64,000 nt of DNA from NCBI GenBank assembly GCA_016713245.1, contig JADJPM010000004.1, positions 2,170,001 through 2,234,000 on the forward strand. Direction: 5' to 3'. This stretch comes from Verrucomicrobiaceae bacterium. GTDB taxonomy: Bacteria; Verrucomicrobiota; Verrucomicrobiia; Verrucomicrobiales; Verrucomicrobiaceae. Shown here in pieces: positions 52,622 through 62,209 of the stretch. A model generated the notes under the pieces. That model made no database searches and was not told the origin of the DNA. It saw only the letters and a list, made by a program, of their open reading frames with translations. The position numbers and the translations under genes are program-made. How positions within the stretch are numbered: position 1 is the stretch's first letter; each line of letters opens with the position of its first letter.

Positions 52622-53257
52622 TCAAGCGATGCTTGGCGGCTCAAGAAACCGGTTCGCGAGAAGGGAGATTTCTGCTTTCTCGATGGCAAAGTAGTCCTCC
52701 ACCTCACGTCCGAGCTGCCGAATGTAGAAAGGGGCGGAATCGTGCGTGGCCTCGCCCCACACACGCTTGCAACCCAGCTCCTGAGCGAGGTAGCAGACGG
52801 ATTGGAGAATCTGCAGGCCCATGGTGCGGATGCCGACGAGTTTGCCGCAGATGTCAGGATGCACAAAAAGGAAGTCGATCATGAGATGATGACACCATGT
52901 CCTGCGGACCATGGCTCCGGCAAGTGTTCCAGGCATCCAAGCGGCAGTGACCTTGAGATGGAAACAGAACTCCCCGTGCGGATCACGAGCAATCATCCGT
53001 TTCAAAGCCGTGAAGTCTTGGGCAAAGGTGTCGCTCTCGCGGTAATGCCGCCACCTCTTTGCGGCGAGGCGGGAAAGCTCGCGAGATTCCATCGCCCGAT
53101 TCATCAGGACGGGATTCTTTTTGAGCTTTCGCGAAATCCGCCAGCTTTTCGCTGTCATCACATCCTTGTCACGAGCAAAGGCCAACACTGCCTGGGCCAG
53201 TTTCCCGTCCTTGATGACGGAAAATCGGGCCGGCATGATGGAGGACTTCGAAGCCAT
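52622..53257 (-). CDS. GNAT-like acetyltransferase protein
   Basis: The 211-residue protein shows a GNAT-type second half: HHLMIDFLFVHPDICGKLVG strand and acetyl-CoA loop, QSVCYLAQELGCKRVWGEAT, and the C-terminal SAPFYIRQLG strand. The usual QxxGxG loop is degenerate. The N-terminal third (MPARFSVIKDGKLAQAVLAF) is family-specific. It lies between the displaced and intact ends of the pyruvate carboxylase gene. Toxin-type GNATs exist, but usually with an upstream antitoxin; here the small partner is downstream. Confidence 0.65.
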   Translation of the reverse strand: MASKSSIMPARFSVIKDGKLAQAVLAFARDKDVMTAKSWRISRKLKKNPVLMNRAMESRELSRLAAKRWRHYRESDTFAQDFTALKRMIARDPHGEFCFHLKVTAAWMPGTLAGAMVRRTWCHHLMIDFLFVHPDICGKLVGIRTMGLQILQSVCYLAQELGCKRVWGEATHDSAPFYIRQLGREVEDYFAIEKAEISLLANRFLEPPSIA

Positions 53258-53275
53258 GACATGACAAGCTTTGAC

Positions 53276-56200
53276 TCACTTCACCAGCCTCACCAGCAGA
53301 TCCTTGCTCTCGACGCTTTCGCTGATCTTGACGCAGATCTCGCTGACGGTGCCGGCACTCGGTGACGCGACGGCGGCGAACATTTTCATGGCCTCCAAGG
53401 TGAGCAGGGTTTCGCCTTCCTTCACTTTCTGACCGACGCTGACGGCGATGCTGGCGACCATGCCGGGCATGGGGGCACCAACCTGGCTGGAATCGGCGGG
53501 ATCGGCCTTGGTTTTGGTGACGGCGTTTTTGGCGAGGGCCTTATTCGTGACGGTGGTGTGGCGTGGGTAGCCGTTGAGCTCGAAGATGGCGGTCTGCTGA
53601 CCGGCGGCGTCGGGCTCGGTCATGTTGAGGAGGCGGACGAAGAGCGTCTTGCCCTCTTCGAGGCTGATGTGGATCTCCTCCTTGTCGCGCAGGCCGTAGT
53701 AGTAGGCGGGCGTGGGCAGCACGGAGACATCGCCGTGGGCCTTGCGGAAGTCGGCGAACTTCAGGAAGACATCGGGATACATGAGGTAGCTCCACACATC
53801 GTCCTCGGTGGGCTTCTTCTTGAGCTTCTGCTCCAGCTCGGCGCGGACGTCGGCGAGGTTGATCTTCGCGGCGTGGGTGCCGGGGCGGCCTTTGATGCGC
53901 TTACCGCCTTTGCCGACGATGGCGTCAGCGAGCTTGTTCCACTTCTTGCGGCTGTCAGCGGCCTTGTTGGCCTCCATGCCGTAGAAAGGCTCGCCGAGCC
54001 AGCCTTCGAACATGCTGGTGACGTCCTTGCTCCACTTGGTGCCTTGCAGATTGATGATGTCGGCAGGCTTCACACCGCGGGCGACGCACTCGATGGCGAG
54101 GTCGCCGACGACTTTGCTCGATGGCGTGACCTTGACGATGTCGCCGCAGAGCTGGTTCACCTCGGCGTAAGCGTGGGCGATCTCCGGCCAGCGTGGGCCG
54201 AGGCCCATGCCGATGGCTTGCTCCTTCAAATTGGTGTACTGGCCGCCGGGCATCTCGTGGAGATAGACTTCGGCGGTGCCGTAGGGTTCGGCGGTGTCGA
54301 AGGGTTTATAAAAGGCGCGGACGGCAGCCCAGTAGTCGCTGAATTCCTGCAGCGCCTCGACATCGAGTCCGGTGTCGCGCGGCGTGTTTTGCATCGCGGC
54401 GACGATGGAGTTCAAGTTCGGCTGCGAGGTGCCGCCGGACATGGAGCCGATGGCCGCATCGACGGCATCAACGCCCGCGATGGCGGCTTCGAGGTAGCTG
54501 GCGGCATTCACGCCGCTGGTGTCATGCGTGTGGAAGTGAATCGGGATGCCGACTTCATCTTTGAGCGCCTTCACGAGCTTCTTCGCGGCAAAGGGGCGGA
54601 CGAGTCCGGCCATGTCTTTGATGCAGAGCATGTGAGCGCCCATCTTTTCGAGCTCCTTGGCGAGGCGGACGTAGTATTGGAGGTCATACTTGTCGCGTTT
54701 CGGGTCAAGGATGTCGCCCGTGTAGCAGAGCGTGCCTTCGCAGATGCTCGTGGTGTCCTCACGCACCGCTTCCATGGCGGCCTTGAGGTTGGGCAGGTAA
54801 TTCAGCGAGTCAAAGATGCGGAAGATGTCCATGCCGTTCTCGGCGGCATGTTTGATGAAGCCCTTCACCACATTGTCCGGGTAGTTCGTGTAGCCGACAG
54901 CGTTCGAGCCGCGGAAGAGCATCTGGAGCAGGATGTTGGGCACCTTGGCGCGGATCTGGCGCAGGCGCTCCCACGGATCTTCGCGGAGGAAGCGCATGGT
55001 GACGTCAAAGGTGGCACCGCCCCACATTTCGAGGGAGAAAAGGTTCGGCGTGCGACGTGCGACGGCATCGGCGACGGCGAGCATGTCAAAGCTGCGCATG
55101 CGGGTGGCGAGCAGCGACTGATGCGCGTCGCGCATGGTCGTGTCGGTGATGAGCAGGCGCTTCTGCTTGGCGACCCAGTCTTTGCAGAACTTCTCCGGCC
55201 CCATCTCGGTGAGCAGGTCCTTTGTGCCCTTCGCCGGAGCGATGCGGTGATCGCTCTTCGGAATCGGCGGCACGATGAAGGCAGCGCTCGGCTTGTGCCC
55301 TTTCGCGAAGGGATTGCCGTTCACGATGGTGTCGGCGAGGTAGCTGAGTAGCTTCGACGCACGGTCCTTGCGGGCGACGAACTTGAGCAAATCGGGATTG
55401 TTATCAATGAAGCGCGTGGTGGCCTGACCCGCCATGAACTCGGGGTGATGCACCACGTTCATGAGGAACGGGATGTTCGTCTTCACGCCACGGATGCGGA
55501 ACTCACGCAGGCCGCGATCCATGCGATCGAGCGCCTGCTGGTAGGTGCGGGCAAAGACGGTCATCTTCACCAGCATGGAGTCGTAATACGGCGTGATGAC
55601 CGCATTCGTGGCACCGAGAGCGCCGTCGAGTCGGATGCCGAAACCACCGGCGCTGCGGTAGGTCAAAATTTTGCCAAAGTCCGGTGTGAAGCCGTTTTCC
55701 GGGTCTTCCGTGGTGATGCGGCACTGAATCGCGAAACCGCTCTTCTCGATCTTATCCTGCGCCGGCAGTGCCAGAGGCTCCGCGTGCATCGCATGACCTT
55801 GAGCGATCAAAATCTGGCTGCGCACGATGTCGATGCCGGTGATTTCTTCGGTCACGGTGTGCTCCACCTGAATGCGTGGATTCATCTCAATGAAATACCA
55901 CTCGCCCGATTCGTGATCGACAAGGAACTCGACGGTGCCTGCATGCGTATAGTTCACTTCACGCGCCAGTTTGACCGCCGCATCGCAAAGACCATCGATG
56001 ATCTCCTGCTTCACGCCATAGCTCGGCGCCTGCTCGATGACCTTCTGATGGCGACGCTGCACGGAGCAGTCGCGCTCATGCAAATGGAGCACCGTGCCGT
56101 GTTTATCGGCCAAAATCTGCACTTCGATGTGCTTCGCCTTGCCGACGAATTTTTCCAAAAACACCGCACCATTGCCGAAAGCGCGTTCCGCCTCGGTTTG

Positions 56201-56809
56201 AGCCTCATCGAGCAGTTTTTCGAGGTCTTTGGCCTCACGCACGATGCGCATGCCGCGACCACCGCCACCGAAGGCAGCCTTGATGATGAGCGGAAAGCCG
56301 ATCTTCTTCGCCGCCGCGATGGCTTCCTTGCGATCGCTCACCGGCTCGTCCGTACCTTCGAGGATCGGCACTTTGATTCGGCGTGCCACTTCGCGTGCCG
56401 CCGTCTTGTCGCCCATCATGTCGAGGATCTTCGCCTCAGGTCCGACAAAGATGATCCCCGCGTCCGCACAAGCCTGCGCAAACTTCGGATTCTCGCTCAG
56501 GAAGCCGTAACCGGGGTGAATCGCATCCACGCCCTTCTCTTTGGCCAGCGTCACGATGCCCTCGATGTCGAGGTAGGCTCCAAGCGGCCCCTTGTCCTTG
56601 TTCAACTCGTAAGCCTCATCCGCCTTGAAGCGATGCGGACAAAAGCGGTCTTCCTGCGCATAAATGCCCACCGTTTTCAGCCCGAGCTCCGTGGCCGCCC
56701 GCATCACGCGGATGGCGATTTCAGAGCGGTTCGCGACCATCAATTTTCGGATCGGCCGAATGGCAGGGCCGGAGATGCGAAAGGCGGTGTCAGCAGGAGT
56801 CTTGGGCAT
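53276..56809 (-). CDS. pyc: Pyruvate carboxylase
   Basis: From ATG 56809 the 1177-residue enzyme has biotin carboxylase (about 20-470: KLMVANRSEIAIRVMRAATE, AAFGGGGRGMRIVREA), carboxyltransferase (about 540-810: DTTMRDAHQSLLATRM, MWGGATFDVTMRF), the PYC/OADA domain (to about 1050) and a C-terminal biotinyl domain with EAMKM (K1142). It makes oxaloacetate from pyruvate and bicarbonate. A longer start at 57157 is unlikely, since it would encode unrelated low-complexity sequence over another gene. Confidence 0.96.
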   Translation of the reverse strand: MPKTPADTAFRISGPAIRPIRKLMVANRSEIAIRVMRAATELGLKTVGIYAQEDRFCPHRFKADEAYELNKDKGPLGAYLDIEGIVTLAKEKGVDAIHPGYGFLSENPKFAQACADAGIIFVGPEAKILDMMGDKTAAREVARRIKVPILEGTDEPVSDRKEAIAAAKKIGFPLIIKAAFGGGGRGMRIVREAKDLEKLLDEAQTEAERAFGNGAVFLEKFVGKAKHIEVQILADKHGTVLHLHERDCSVQRRHQKVIEQAPSYGVKQEIIDGLCDAAVKLAREVNYTHAGTVEFLVDHESGEWYFIEMNPRIQVEHTVTEEITGIDIVRSQILIAQGHAMHAEPLALPAQDKIEKSGFAIQCRITTEDPENGFTPDFGKILTYRSAGGFGIRLDGALGATNAVITPYYDSMLVKMTVFARTYQQALDRMDRGLREFRIRGVKTNIPFLMNVVHHPEFMAGQATTRFIDNNPDLLKFVARKDRASKLLSYLADTIVNGNPFAKGHKPSAAFIVPPIPKSDHRIAPAKGTKDLLTEMGPEKFCKDWVAKQKRLLITDTTMRDAHQSLLATRMRSFDMLAVADAVARRTPNLFSLEMWGGATFDVTMRFLREDPWERLRQIRAKVPNILLQMLFRGSNAVGYTNYPDNVVKGFIKHAAENGMDIFRIFDSLNYLPNLKAAMEAVREDTTSICEGTLCYTGDILDPKRDKYDLQYYVRLAKELEKMGAHMLCIKDMAGLVRPFAAKKLVKALKDEVGIPIHFHTHDTSGVNAASYLEAAIAGVDAVDAAIGSMSGGTSQPNLNSIVAAMQNTPRDTGLDVEALQEFSDYWAAVRAFYKPFDTAEPYGTAEVYLHEMPGGQYTNLKEQAIGMGLGPRWPEIAHAYAEVNQLCGDIVKVTPSSKVVGDLAIECVARGVKPADIINLQGTKWSKDVTSMFEGWLGEPFYGMEANKAADSRKKWNKLADAIVGKGGKRIKGRPGTHAAKINLADVRAELEQKLKKKPTEDDVWSYLMYPDVFLKFADFRKAHGDVSVLPTPAYYYGLRDKEEIHISLEEGKTLFVRLLNMTEPDAAGQQTAIFELNGYPRHTTVTNKALAKNAVTKTKADPADSSQVGAPMPGMVASIAVSVGQKVKEGETLLTLEAMKMFAAVASPSAGTVSEICVKISESVESKDLLVRLVK

Positions 56810-56990
56810 GGTGGTAGGTTGGGGAAAAAGCGGCGCACACTCCCGTGAAATGCCCCGGAGGCAAGGAGGAGGTAGAGACATCTGCGAGGATTCCGAGAGG
56901 ACGCCCTGGAATGCGCAGAAAAGGCGAGATCGCCTTGCCATCGGCGTTTGGAAGGAAAAGCCTCTGCATCCCCCCTGCCCCAGCCATGCC

Positions 56991-57527
56991 ATGAACACGT
57001 CTCCAAATCGCCGCCTCGCCCTCGTCATTCTGATGTCCGTGGTGTTTCCGCTGCAGGCGCTGGAGGTGAAGCTGGATGACTTCGTCAGCATCCGCTGGGG
57101 AGCGACGATGGAAGAAGCCAGGACCATCATGAAGAGCTCCAAGGGCCTCGATGTCATTCAACGGAGCAGCGATACCACCATGCTCTATTTCGAAGGAGGC
57201 ACTTTCGGTGCGTGGCGGGCGGCGCGGTGGAATTTGTGGTTCGTGGACGGCAAATTCCACTCAGGCCGTGTCATGGTGCTGGTCCCTGGAAAACGCGACC
57301 GCGCCTATGCCGAGGTGAAGAAGACGCTCACCGAAAAATACGGCATACCAACCCGCAGCGAGAGCAAAGGCTGGTCGAGCGCTCTATGGCGCATCCCCGC
57401 CACGCTCAGTGACAAATCCGAGAAGGAAATCCTCCTGACGGACAACCCAGCCGAAGACGGTCCGCGCATTCAATACAGCAACGTGACCATGAAAAAGCCG
57501 GAGCAAGCCGCACCGGAGGATTTGTGA
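56991..57527 (+). CDS. Secreted hypothetical protein
   Basis: From ATG 56991 the 178-residue product has a signal peptide (RLALVILMSVVFPLQA) and a compact domain: VKLDDFVSIRWGATMEEART, RAARWNLWFVDGKFHSGRVM and KKTLTEKYGIPTRSESKGWS. The pattern of a small strand-rich domain followed by a KYG-containing strand resembles DUFs that sense or bind in the periplasm, but no family is certain. It diverges from pyc. Confidence 0.6.
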   Translation: MNTSPNRRLALVILMSVVFPLQALEVKLDDFVSIRWGATMEEARTIMKSSKGLDVIQRSSDTTMLYFEGGTFGAWRAARWNLWFVDGKFHSGRVMVLVPGKRDRAYAEVKKTLTEKYGIPTRSESKGWSSALWRIPATLSDKSEKEILLTDNPAEDGPRIQYSNVTMKKPEQAAPEDL

Positions 57528-57529
57528 GG

Positions 57530-58225
57530 TCAGACCTCGCTCAAAAGTAGCTTCACTGTCGCAGGGACATCGGCAAAGGACTCGATGGTGCGCCAGGGAT
57601 TGAGCTCAGCGAGCTGCTCGGCGGAGTAGTCACCCGTGGCGACGGCGAGGCATTTGGCACCGAAGGCCGCAGCGCAGCGGATGTCCTTCGGTGTATCACC
57701 GATGATGATGACTTCGGAGGTCGCATAGGTGCTGCCGGTGGCAGCCTGCATGCGCTGGGTGGCGATGGGACCGAGCTGGTTGCGATCGTGATGATCACAG
57801 CCGAAGCCGCCATCGAGGAAGCGATCGAAAATGCCGTGATGGCCGAGCTTGATGGCGGCACCACGACGGACGTTGCCGGTGAGCAGGCCGAGATGGGCGT
57901 CTTTTTCCTGACCCAGGGCATTGAGGAGGTCCACCACGCCCGGAAGCATGAAGCCGCTGAAATCCGCTGCCTTTAGCCGCCGAGTCAGGTGAGTGAGATA
58001 CAGATCGAGAAAGCCAAAAACGGCCTCGCGATCAGGCTCTCGGCCCACATGACCAAAGACATCCATCGCGATGGCGGGATCGGTGGAGCCAGCGAGCTGG
58101 AGCGACGGCAATTTTGCCCGCGAAACGCCAAAATACTCCTCCGCCGCATCGAGGATGGCTGAGCCGCCCGCGCCATGGCTATCGATGAGCGTGCCGTCGA
58201 TGTCGAAGAGGAGGAGTTTAGGCAT
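57530..58225 (-). CDS. HAD-superfamily hydrolase (phosphoglycolate phosphatase-like)
   Basis: The 231-residue protein has HAD motif I LLLFDIDGTLIDSHG (D8, D10), motif II near HLGLLTGNVRRG, motif III Lys region and motif IV IIIGDTPKDIRCAAAFGAKC. It resembles Gph-like phosphatases. Its stop is two bases from the convergent secreted-protein gene. Confidence 0.88.
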   Translation of the reverse strand: MPKLLLFDIDGTLIDSHGAGGSAILDAAEEYFGVSRAKLPSLQLAGSTDPAIAMDVFGHVGREPDREAVFGFLDLYLTHLTRRLKAADFSGFMLPGVVDLLNALGQEKDAHLGLLTGNVRRGAAIKLGHHGIFDRFLDGGFGCDHHDRNQLGPIATQRMQAATGSTYATSEVIIIGDTPKDIRCAAAFGAKCLAVATGDYSAEQLAELNPWRTIESFADVPATVKLLLSEV

Positions 58226-58256
58226 GTGGCCGAGGGCGTGAGGTCAGCAACGACGA

Positions 58257-58832
58257 TCAGTGCGGTTTGGCGGCACCCGCGGCAGGCGCATGCGTGGCGG
58301 TGCCGGTGTTCGACGGGGCAAATTTGGCCACGAGGAAGGCTCCGCAGGCGGCCATGATGCAGCCGAGGATGAAGGGCAGCGGGAGTTTGGACCAGCCGCC
58401 TTCCGGTGGATGCACGATCATGGCGGTGATGGTGTTGATGACCGGGGCACCGGCGAAGACGATGGGCATTACGGCCGCTGCAGCGGCCACGCCGAAGCCA
58501 CCACCGCCTTTGATGATGGGCGAAGCGGCTGCACCGAGGGCGAGGACAAGCGTTAGAGCGCCGAGGGCACCAGCGATGCCTGCGATCAGGCTGAGTGGGA
58601 TGCCGCTGCCAGTGTCTCCCGTGAAGCTCATGCTGGAGCCACGCAGTTTGAGCACGAGAGCCGCCACGACGCCGATGATGGCATAAGCGATGCACACGAA
58701 GAGGAAGGCTTTCAGGCCGGCATGCGGGGTCTCAGGCCCCATGGGCATCTTCGAGCGGGCAGCATGGAGGATGACGCCATAGACGCCCCAGGACAAAACG
58801 GTGAGCAGGGCATAGACAAGCCAGGTGGACAT
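58257..58832 (-). CDS. Membrane protein, half-size transporter-like (EamA-type)
   Basis: From ATG 58832 (MSTWLVYALLTVLSWGVYGV) the 191-residue protein has five or six membrane helices (IAYAIIGVVAALVLKLRG; LSLIAGIAGALGALTLVLAL; LPFILGCIMAACGAFLVAKF). The half-size layout is like EamA/DMT family units. No substrate is evident. It lies 31 bases upstream of the HAD gene on the same strand. Confidence 0.65.
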   Translation of the reverse strand: MSTWLVYALLTVLSWGVYGVILHAARSKMPMGPETPHAGLKAFLFVCIAYAIIGVVAALVLKLRGSSMSFTGDTGSGIPLSLIAGIAGALGALTLVLALGAAASPIIKGGGGFGVAAAAAVMPIVFAGAPVINTITAMIVHPPEGGWSKLPLPFILGCIMAACGAFLVAKFAPSNTGTATHAPAAGAAKPH

Positions 58833-58986
58833 GATCTTGGATTTGGGTTGGGAGTTCACGAGAGAGGAGGTGGAGCGGGTCTCTTTGGCGAGGAAGGCAG
58901 GAGGGTCAAGGCGTGCGGGCACAGGCCTCAAAGAAGGCACTGCTCTGACACCTCGAAATGCAGCCAAACAGCACCCATGGGAGCAC

Positions 58987-59634
58987 TCAAGGCTCCCGCC
59001 AGGAGACGATGTCGTCGCTCGTGTATGGCTTGCCATCTTTGCCGCAGCTGAAGATGGCCATGTCCAGCATCAAAAACTCCGGCGCTGGCTTCCCACCCGG
59101 CTGAGCGATCTGGGGATCGCTGTTTTGCGCATCGGGGTTCATGACTTGGTTGTTGCCATCCCCATCGAGCAGCACGTGGAAGGGGTTTCCCCACAGATCC
59201 ACGAGACGCGAAGGGCGTGGTTGGCTGATGAGACCGTGGCGATCGTTCTTCGCCGTGGGAAATTCGTTAAAGCGAATGCCCTTGGGGTTTAGATTCACCG
59301 CGCCACCTTCCACCGGCTGGCCGAGGAGGGTATCAATCAGCGTGTTCGATCCGTCCGTGAGCCACTCTTTTTCGTCGGTGAGGTTATCGAGCGGGAAGCG
59401 CCCGTATTCCGTGCGGTAGGAGCTGATGCCTGTTTTCAAATCGACCACGATGGCTCGCGTTTTGAGACGGTTGCCATCGTCGAGGACTTTGATGACTTGC
59501 GATGCGATGAGAGAAGCGAGCACGCTGATGATGACGATGACCACCAGGAGTTCGATCAGGGTATATCCCCTGCCCCACCGCCGTGTTTTGGCGGAAACGA
59601 TCCGCCTATAAGGGAATGCAAATCTTGCTTTCAT
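58987..59634 (-). CDS. GspG-like type II secretion pseudopilin
   Basis: The 215-residue protein has the class III leader RRWGRG|YTLIELLVVIVIISVL with Glu at +5 and a hydrophobic first helix, then a GspG-like body (TGISSYRTEYGRFPLDNL, LWGNPFHVLLDGDGNNQV). Tyr rather than Phe at +1 is a small deviation. Solitary pseudopilins of this type are common in PVC bacteria. No other secretion genes are near. Confidence 0.85.
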   Translation of the reverse strand: MKARFAFPYRRIVSAKTRRWGRGYTLIELLVVIVIISVLASLIASQVIKVLDDGNRLKTRAIVVDLKTGISSYRTEYGRFPLDNLTDEKEWLTDGSNTLIDTLLGQPVEGGAVNLNPKGIRFNEFPTAKNDRHGLISQPRPSRLVDLWGNPFHVLLDGDGNNQVMNPDAQNSDPQIAQPGGKPAPEFLMLDMAIFSCGKDGKPYTSDDIVSWREP

Positions 59635-59702
59635 GGTCCGATCCTACCAGACCGCGTGCTCGGAGGTCAATGCCCCGTTTTCAGCGCATCACATCCGCGC
59701 AG

Positions 59703-61229
59703 TGCCTCATTGAAAAGGACACCGAGAGGGGAGAGACCGGGGTAGCTGGAGAGAGTCGATGCCTCATAAAGGAGGACACCGTGGCCGATGGAGCCACGAC
59801 TGATGAAAAAAGCCTCGAAGACTACACCCGTGTGATGCGTGGGCGCTACGCCCAGCACACCGGAAAACCCGCCCGCCAGAAGCTGCTCGACGAGTATTGC
59901 CAGACCAGCGGGCTGGAGCGCAAATACGCCAACAAAGTCCTGCGAGGACAGCGACGACGAGGGCCCAGCGGAGCGCCACGGGGTGCAGGCAGCCGCTACA
60001 CCCGCAGCGACCTGCAAGTGCTCAAAAGCCTCTGGTTGGCCGCCGGGCAGCCCTGCGGCAAGCGCCTGGCGGGCGACATGCTCAAGCTCTGGCTAAGATC
60101 GTGGCAGAAGCATCACCGCGCGGTGAGCAAAGCACAACGCGAGCGCCTCGAGGGGATCAGCGCCGCGCAGATCGACCGCGAACTGGCCCCTTATCGCATC
60201 GCCGGACGCAAGCGCCGCATCGCCAGCAGTGCCCTGGCCACCCTGCAGCGGGAGGTGGCCGTGCGCTGCGAACCCTGGGCCGAGACCACGCCCGGAGCCC
60301 TTGAGATAGACACCGTCGCGCTGTGCGGCGGCAGCCTCAGCGGAGCCATCGTCTGGGCGCTGGACGCCACCGACATCCACAGCGGTTGGACCGAAGTGCG
60401 CGCCGGTGGAACCGGGGCGCACACGCCACGCGCAAACGCCTCAGCGAAATCCAGGCCGCGCTGCCCTTCGCCATCACCAAGCTCGACTTCGACAACGGCA
60501 CCGAGTTCTTAAACGCGCACTTCATCACCCACTTCAAAGCGCAAGAGCCAAAGATCGAGCTGAGCCGCTCGCGACCATACCGCAAGAACGACAACGCCCA
60601 CATCGAACAAAAGAACTACACCCACGTGCGCCTGCTGCTGGGAGACGACCGCTTCGAGCACTACGAACTGGTGGAGCCGCTCAACGAAGCGCTGCGCGAG
60701 TGGAGCTTGTGGAACAACCTCTATGGCGCACAACGCCGGCTCCTGCGCAAAGAGCGTCAACCCGATGGCAAAGTGAAGAGATACCACGAAAAGAAAGCCA
60801 GCACGCCCTGCGCGAGGCTGCTCGCACGCGAAGAGCTCAGCCAAGAGCAGCGACAGAAGCTGCAAGCCATGCTCAGCAGCCACGACCCCATCGCGATGAG
60901 AGCGAGCATCGAAGCCAAGCTGCGGGCGCTCTACAGCCAACGAGCCCAGCTCCAAGCCCAGCAGGATGACGACATGGAGGCCGCCCCGAGAGCGCCCCAC
61001 TCTCAGGTGCCCGCACGGGGATGGCGGGCTTGCGTTACGTTCGCTCAGTCGCCTCAGGCTCCCTCGACTCACTGCACTCCAGCCCGCCATCCCCGTGGAG
61101 TCCCACGCGAAAACAAGCCTTGCCAACCTCTCCAAGAACCACCAAAGCCAAGCCCATCACGGTGTCCCCCATCGTGAGGCATCGAGCCGCTTCCTGAAAT
61201 CCTCCTCGGTGTCCTACTTCAATGAGGCA
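59703..61229 (+). mobile_element. Insertion element with doubled ends, rve-type
   Basis: The outer ends read TGCCTCATTGAAAAGGACAC (from 59703) and, on the opposite strand from 61229, TGCCTCATTGAAGTAGGACA. A second, inner copy of the TGCCTCA...GGACACCG pattern sits about 56 bases inside each end. The element lies between the pseudopilin gene and menA. An imperfect 12-bp direct repeat CATCACrTCCGC (59687-59698, 61228-61239) flanks or overlaps the ends. Confidence 0.85.
59781..61177 (+). pseudogene. DDE (rve-fold) transposase with one frameshift
   Basis: Starting at GTG 59781, the first frame carries an N-terminal HTH-like region (RQKLLDEYCQTSGLERKYAN) and GALEIDTVALCGGS (first Asp). Near 60405 one base is missing. 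The other frame continues RGAHATRKRLSEIQAAL, LDFDNGTEFLNAHFI (second Asp) and KNDNAHIEQKNYTHVR (Glu), then a charged tail to 61177. The DDE triad is intact if the shift is ignored. This single lesion probably inactivates it. Confidence 0.87.
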
Positions 61230-62118
61230 TCACGTCCGCCGAACGCAGGATGCCCCAGCACATCATGCCAGCAAAAGCGAGCAACTGCGCCCCGCTGATG
61301 GCGAGAAGGCGGTTGTGCCCAGGCCCCGGTGTCTCCACCAGCACTCGCCAACCCACGAAGAGGCCGATGGGCAGTGTCACCAGCGGCATCGTGAAGGCCT
61401 GCTCCCATCCTTCTTTAAACCAATAAAAGCCGCAGGCGTGCGCCAGGGCGATGAGCAGCACGATCTCCGCTTTCGCGAAGCCCGTGCCAAAACGCACCGC
61501 GAGCGTGTTTTTGCCGCTTCGACGATCTTCCGCGGCATCGCGAAGGTTGTTGATGGCAATGAGCACGGTGCTGAGGCAGCCGATTTGAAATCCAGCCACC
61601 AACCCATGCACCAGCCACTCGCCCATGAGCACAAAGACCGTGCCCGTCACCGCGACGAAGCCGAAAAAGAGGATCACAAACAGCTCACCGAGCCCATGAT
61701 AGGCCAGCGGCATCGGTCCACCGGTGTAGCCAAAGCAAAAATACAACGACGGCAGCCCGATGGCGAGGATCGGCAGGCCGCGCAATTCAAACAACGGCAT
61801 CGCCAGCAGCGTGGCGATGCCGAGCATCACCCACGCCGCCAGTTTCACCGTGCTCGGAGAGGCACGTCCACTCGCCGTGATGCGCAGCGGGCCGATGCGG
61901 GCCTTCGTGTCCGCACCTTTGAGTGAATCGAGCGCATCGTTGAAGAAATTCGTCGCCACCTGCAGCGCCATGCAGCTACCCAGCGTGTAGAGCGCCAGTT
62001 TCGTATCGACCTTTCCAGCCACCTTCGCCGCAAGCGCCCAGCCCACCGCCACGGGGGCAATGGCCGCCCCGAGAGTTTTCGGTCGGGCGGCGGCGATCCA
62101 GTCAAATAGTGAAGCCAT
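61219..62118 (-). CDS. menA: 1,4-dihydroxy-2-naphthoate prenyltransferase MenA
   Basis: From ATG 62118 (MASLFDWIAAARPKTLGAAI) the 299-residue UbiA-family enzyme has the first Asp-rich motif NFFNDALDSLKGAD and the second NNLRDAAEDRRSGKNTLAVR with about nine helices. It attaches the polyprenyl chain in menaquinone synthesis. The last codons (MPH, stop) come from the insertion element next door. The element's other flank reads ADVMR and a stop, suggesting the original C-terminus. Confidence 0.9.
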   Translation of the reverse strand: MASLFDWIAAARPKTLGAAIAPVAVGWALAAKVAGKVDTKLALYTLGSCMALQVATNFFNDALDSLKGADTKARIGPLRITASGRASPSTVKLAAWVMLGIATLLAMPLFELRGLPILAIGLPSLYFCFGYTGGPMPLAYHGLGELFVILFFGFVAVTGTVFVLMGEWLVHGLVAGFQIGCLSTVLIAINNLRDAAEDRRSGKNTLAVRFGTGFAKAEIVLLIALAHACGFYWFKEGWEQAFTMPLVTLPIGLFVGWRVLVETPGPGHNRLLAISGAQLLAFAGMMCWGILRSADVMPH

Positions 62119-62209
62119 GGGGGAGAATGAGTGGCCCGTCTTACCAAGGACCACCACAGACCGCAACCTCCCCGTTGCACATCCGGCGGACGCATGTTCC
62201 CATGGCCGC

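Noticed and set aside
53558..56848. Two long plus-strand open frames (597 and 467 codons) opposite pyc
   Set aside because: They mirror the reading frame of an unmistakable pyruvate carboxylase and show no domain of their own.
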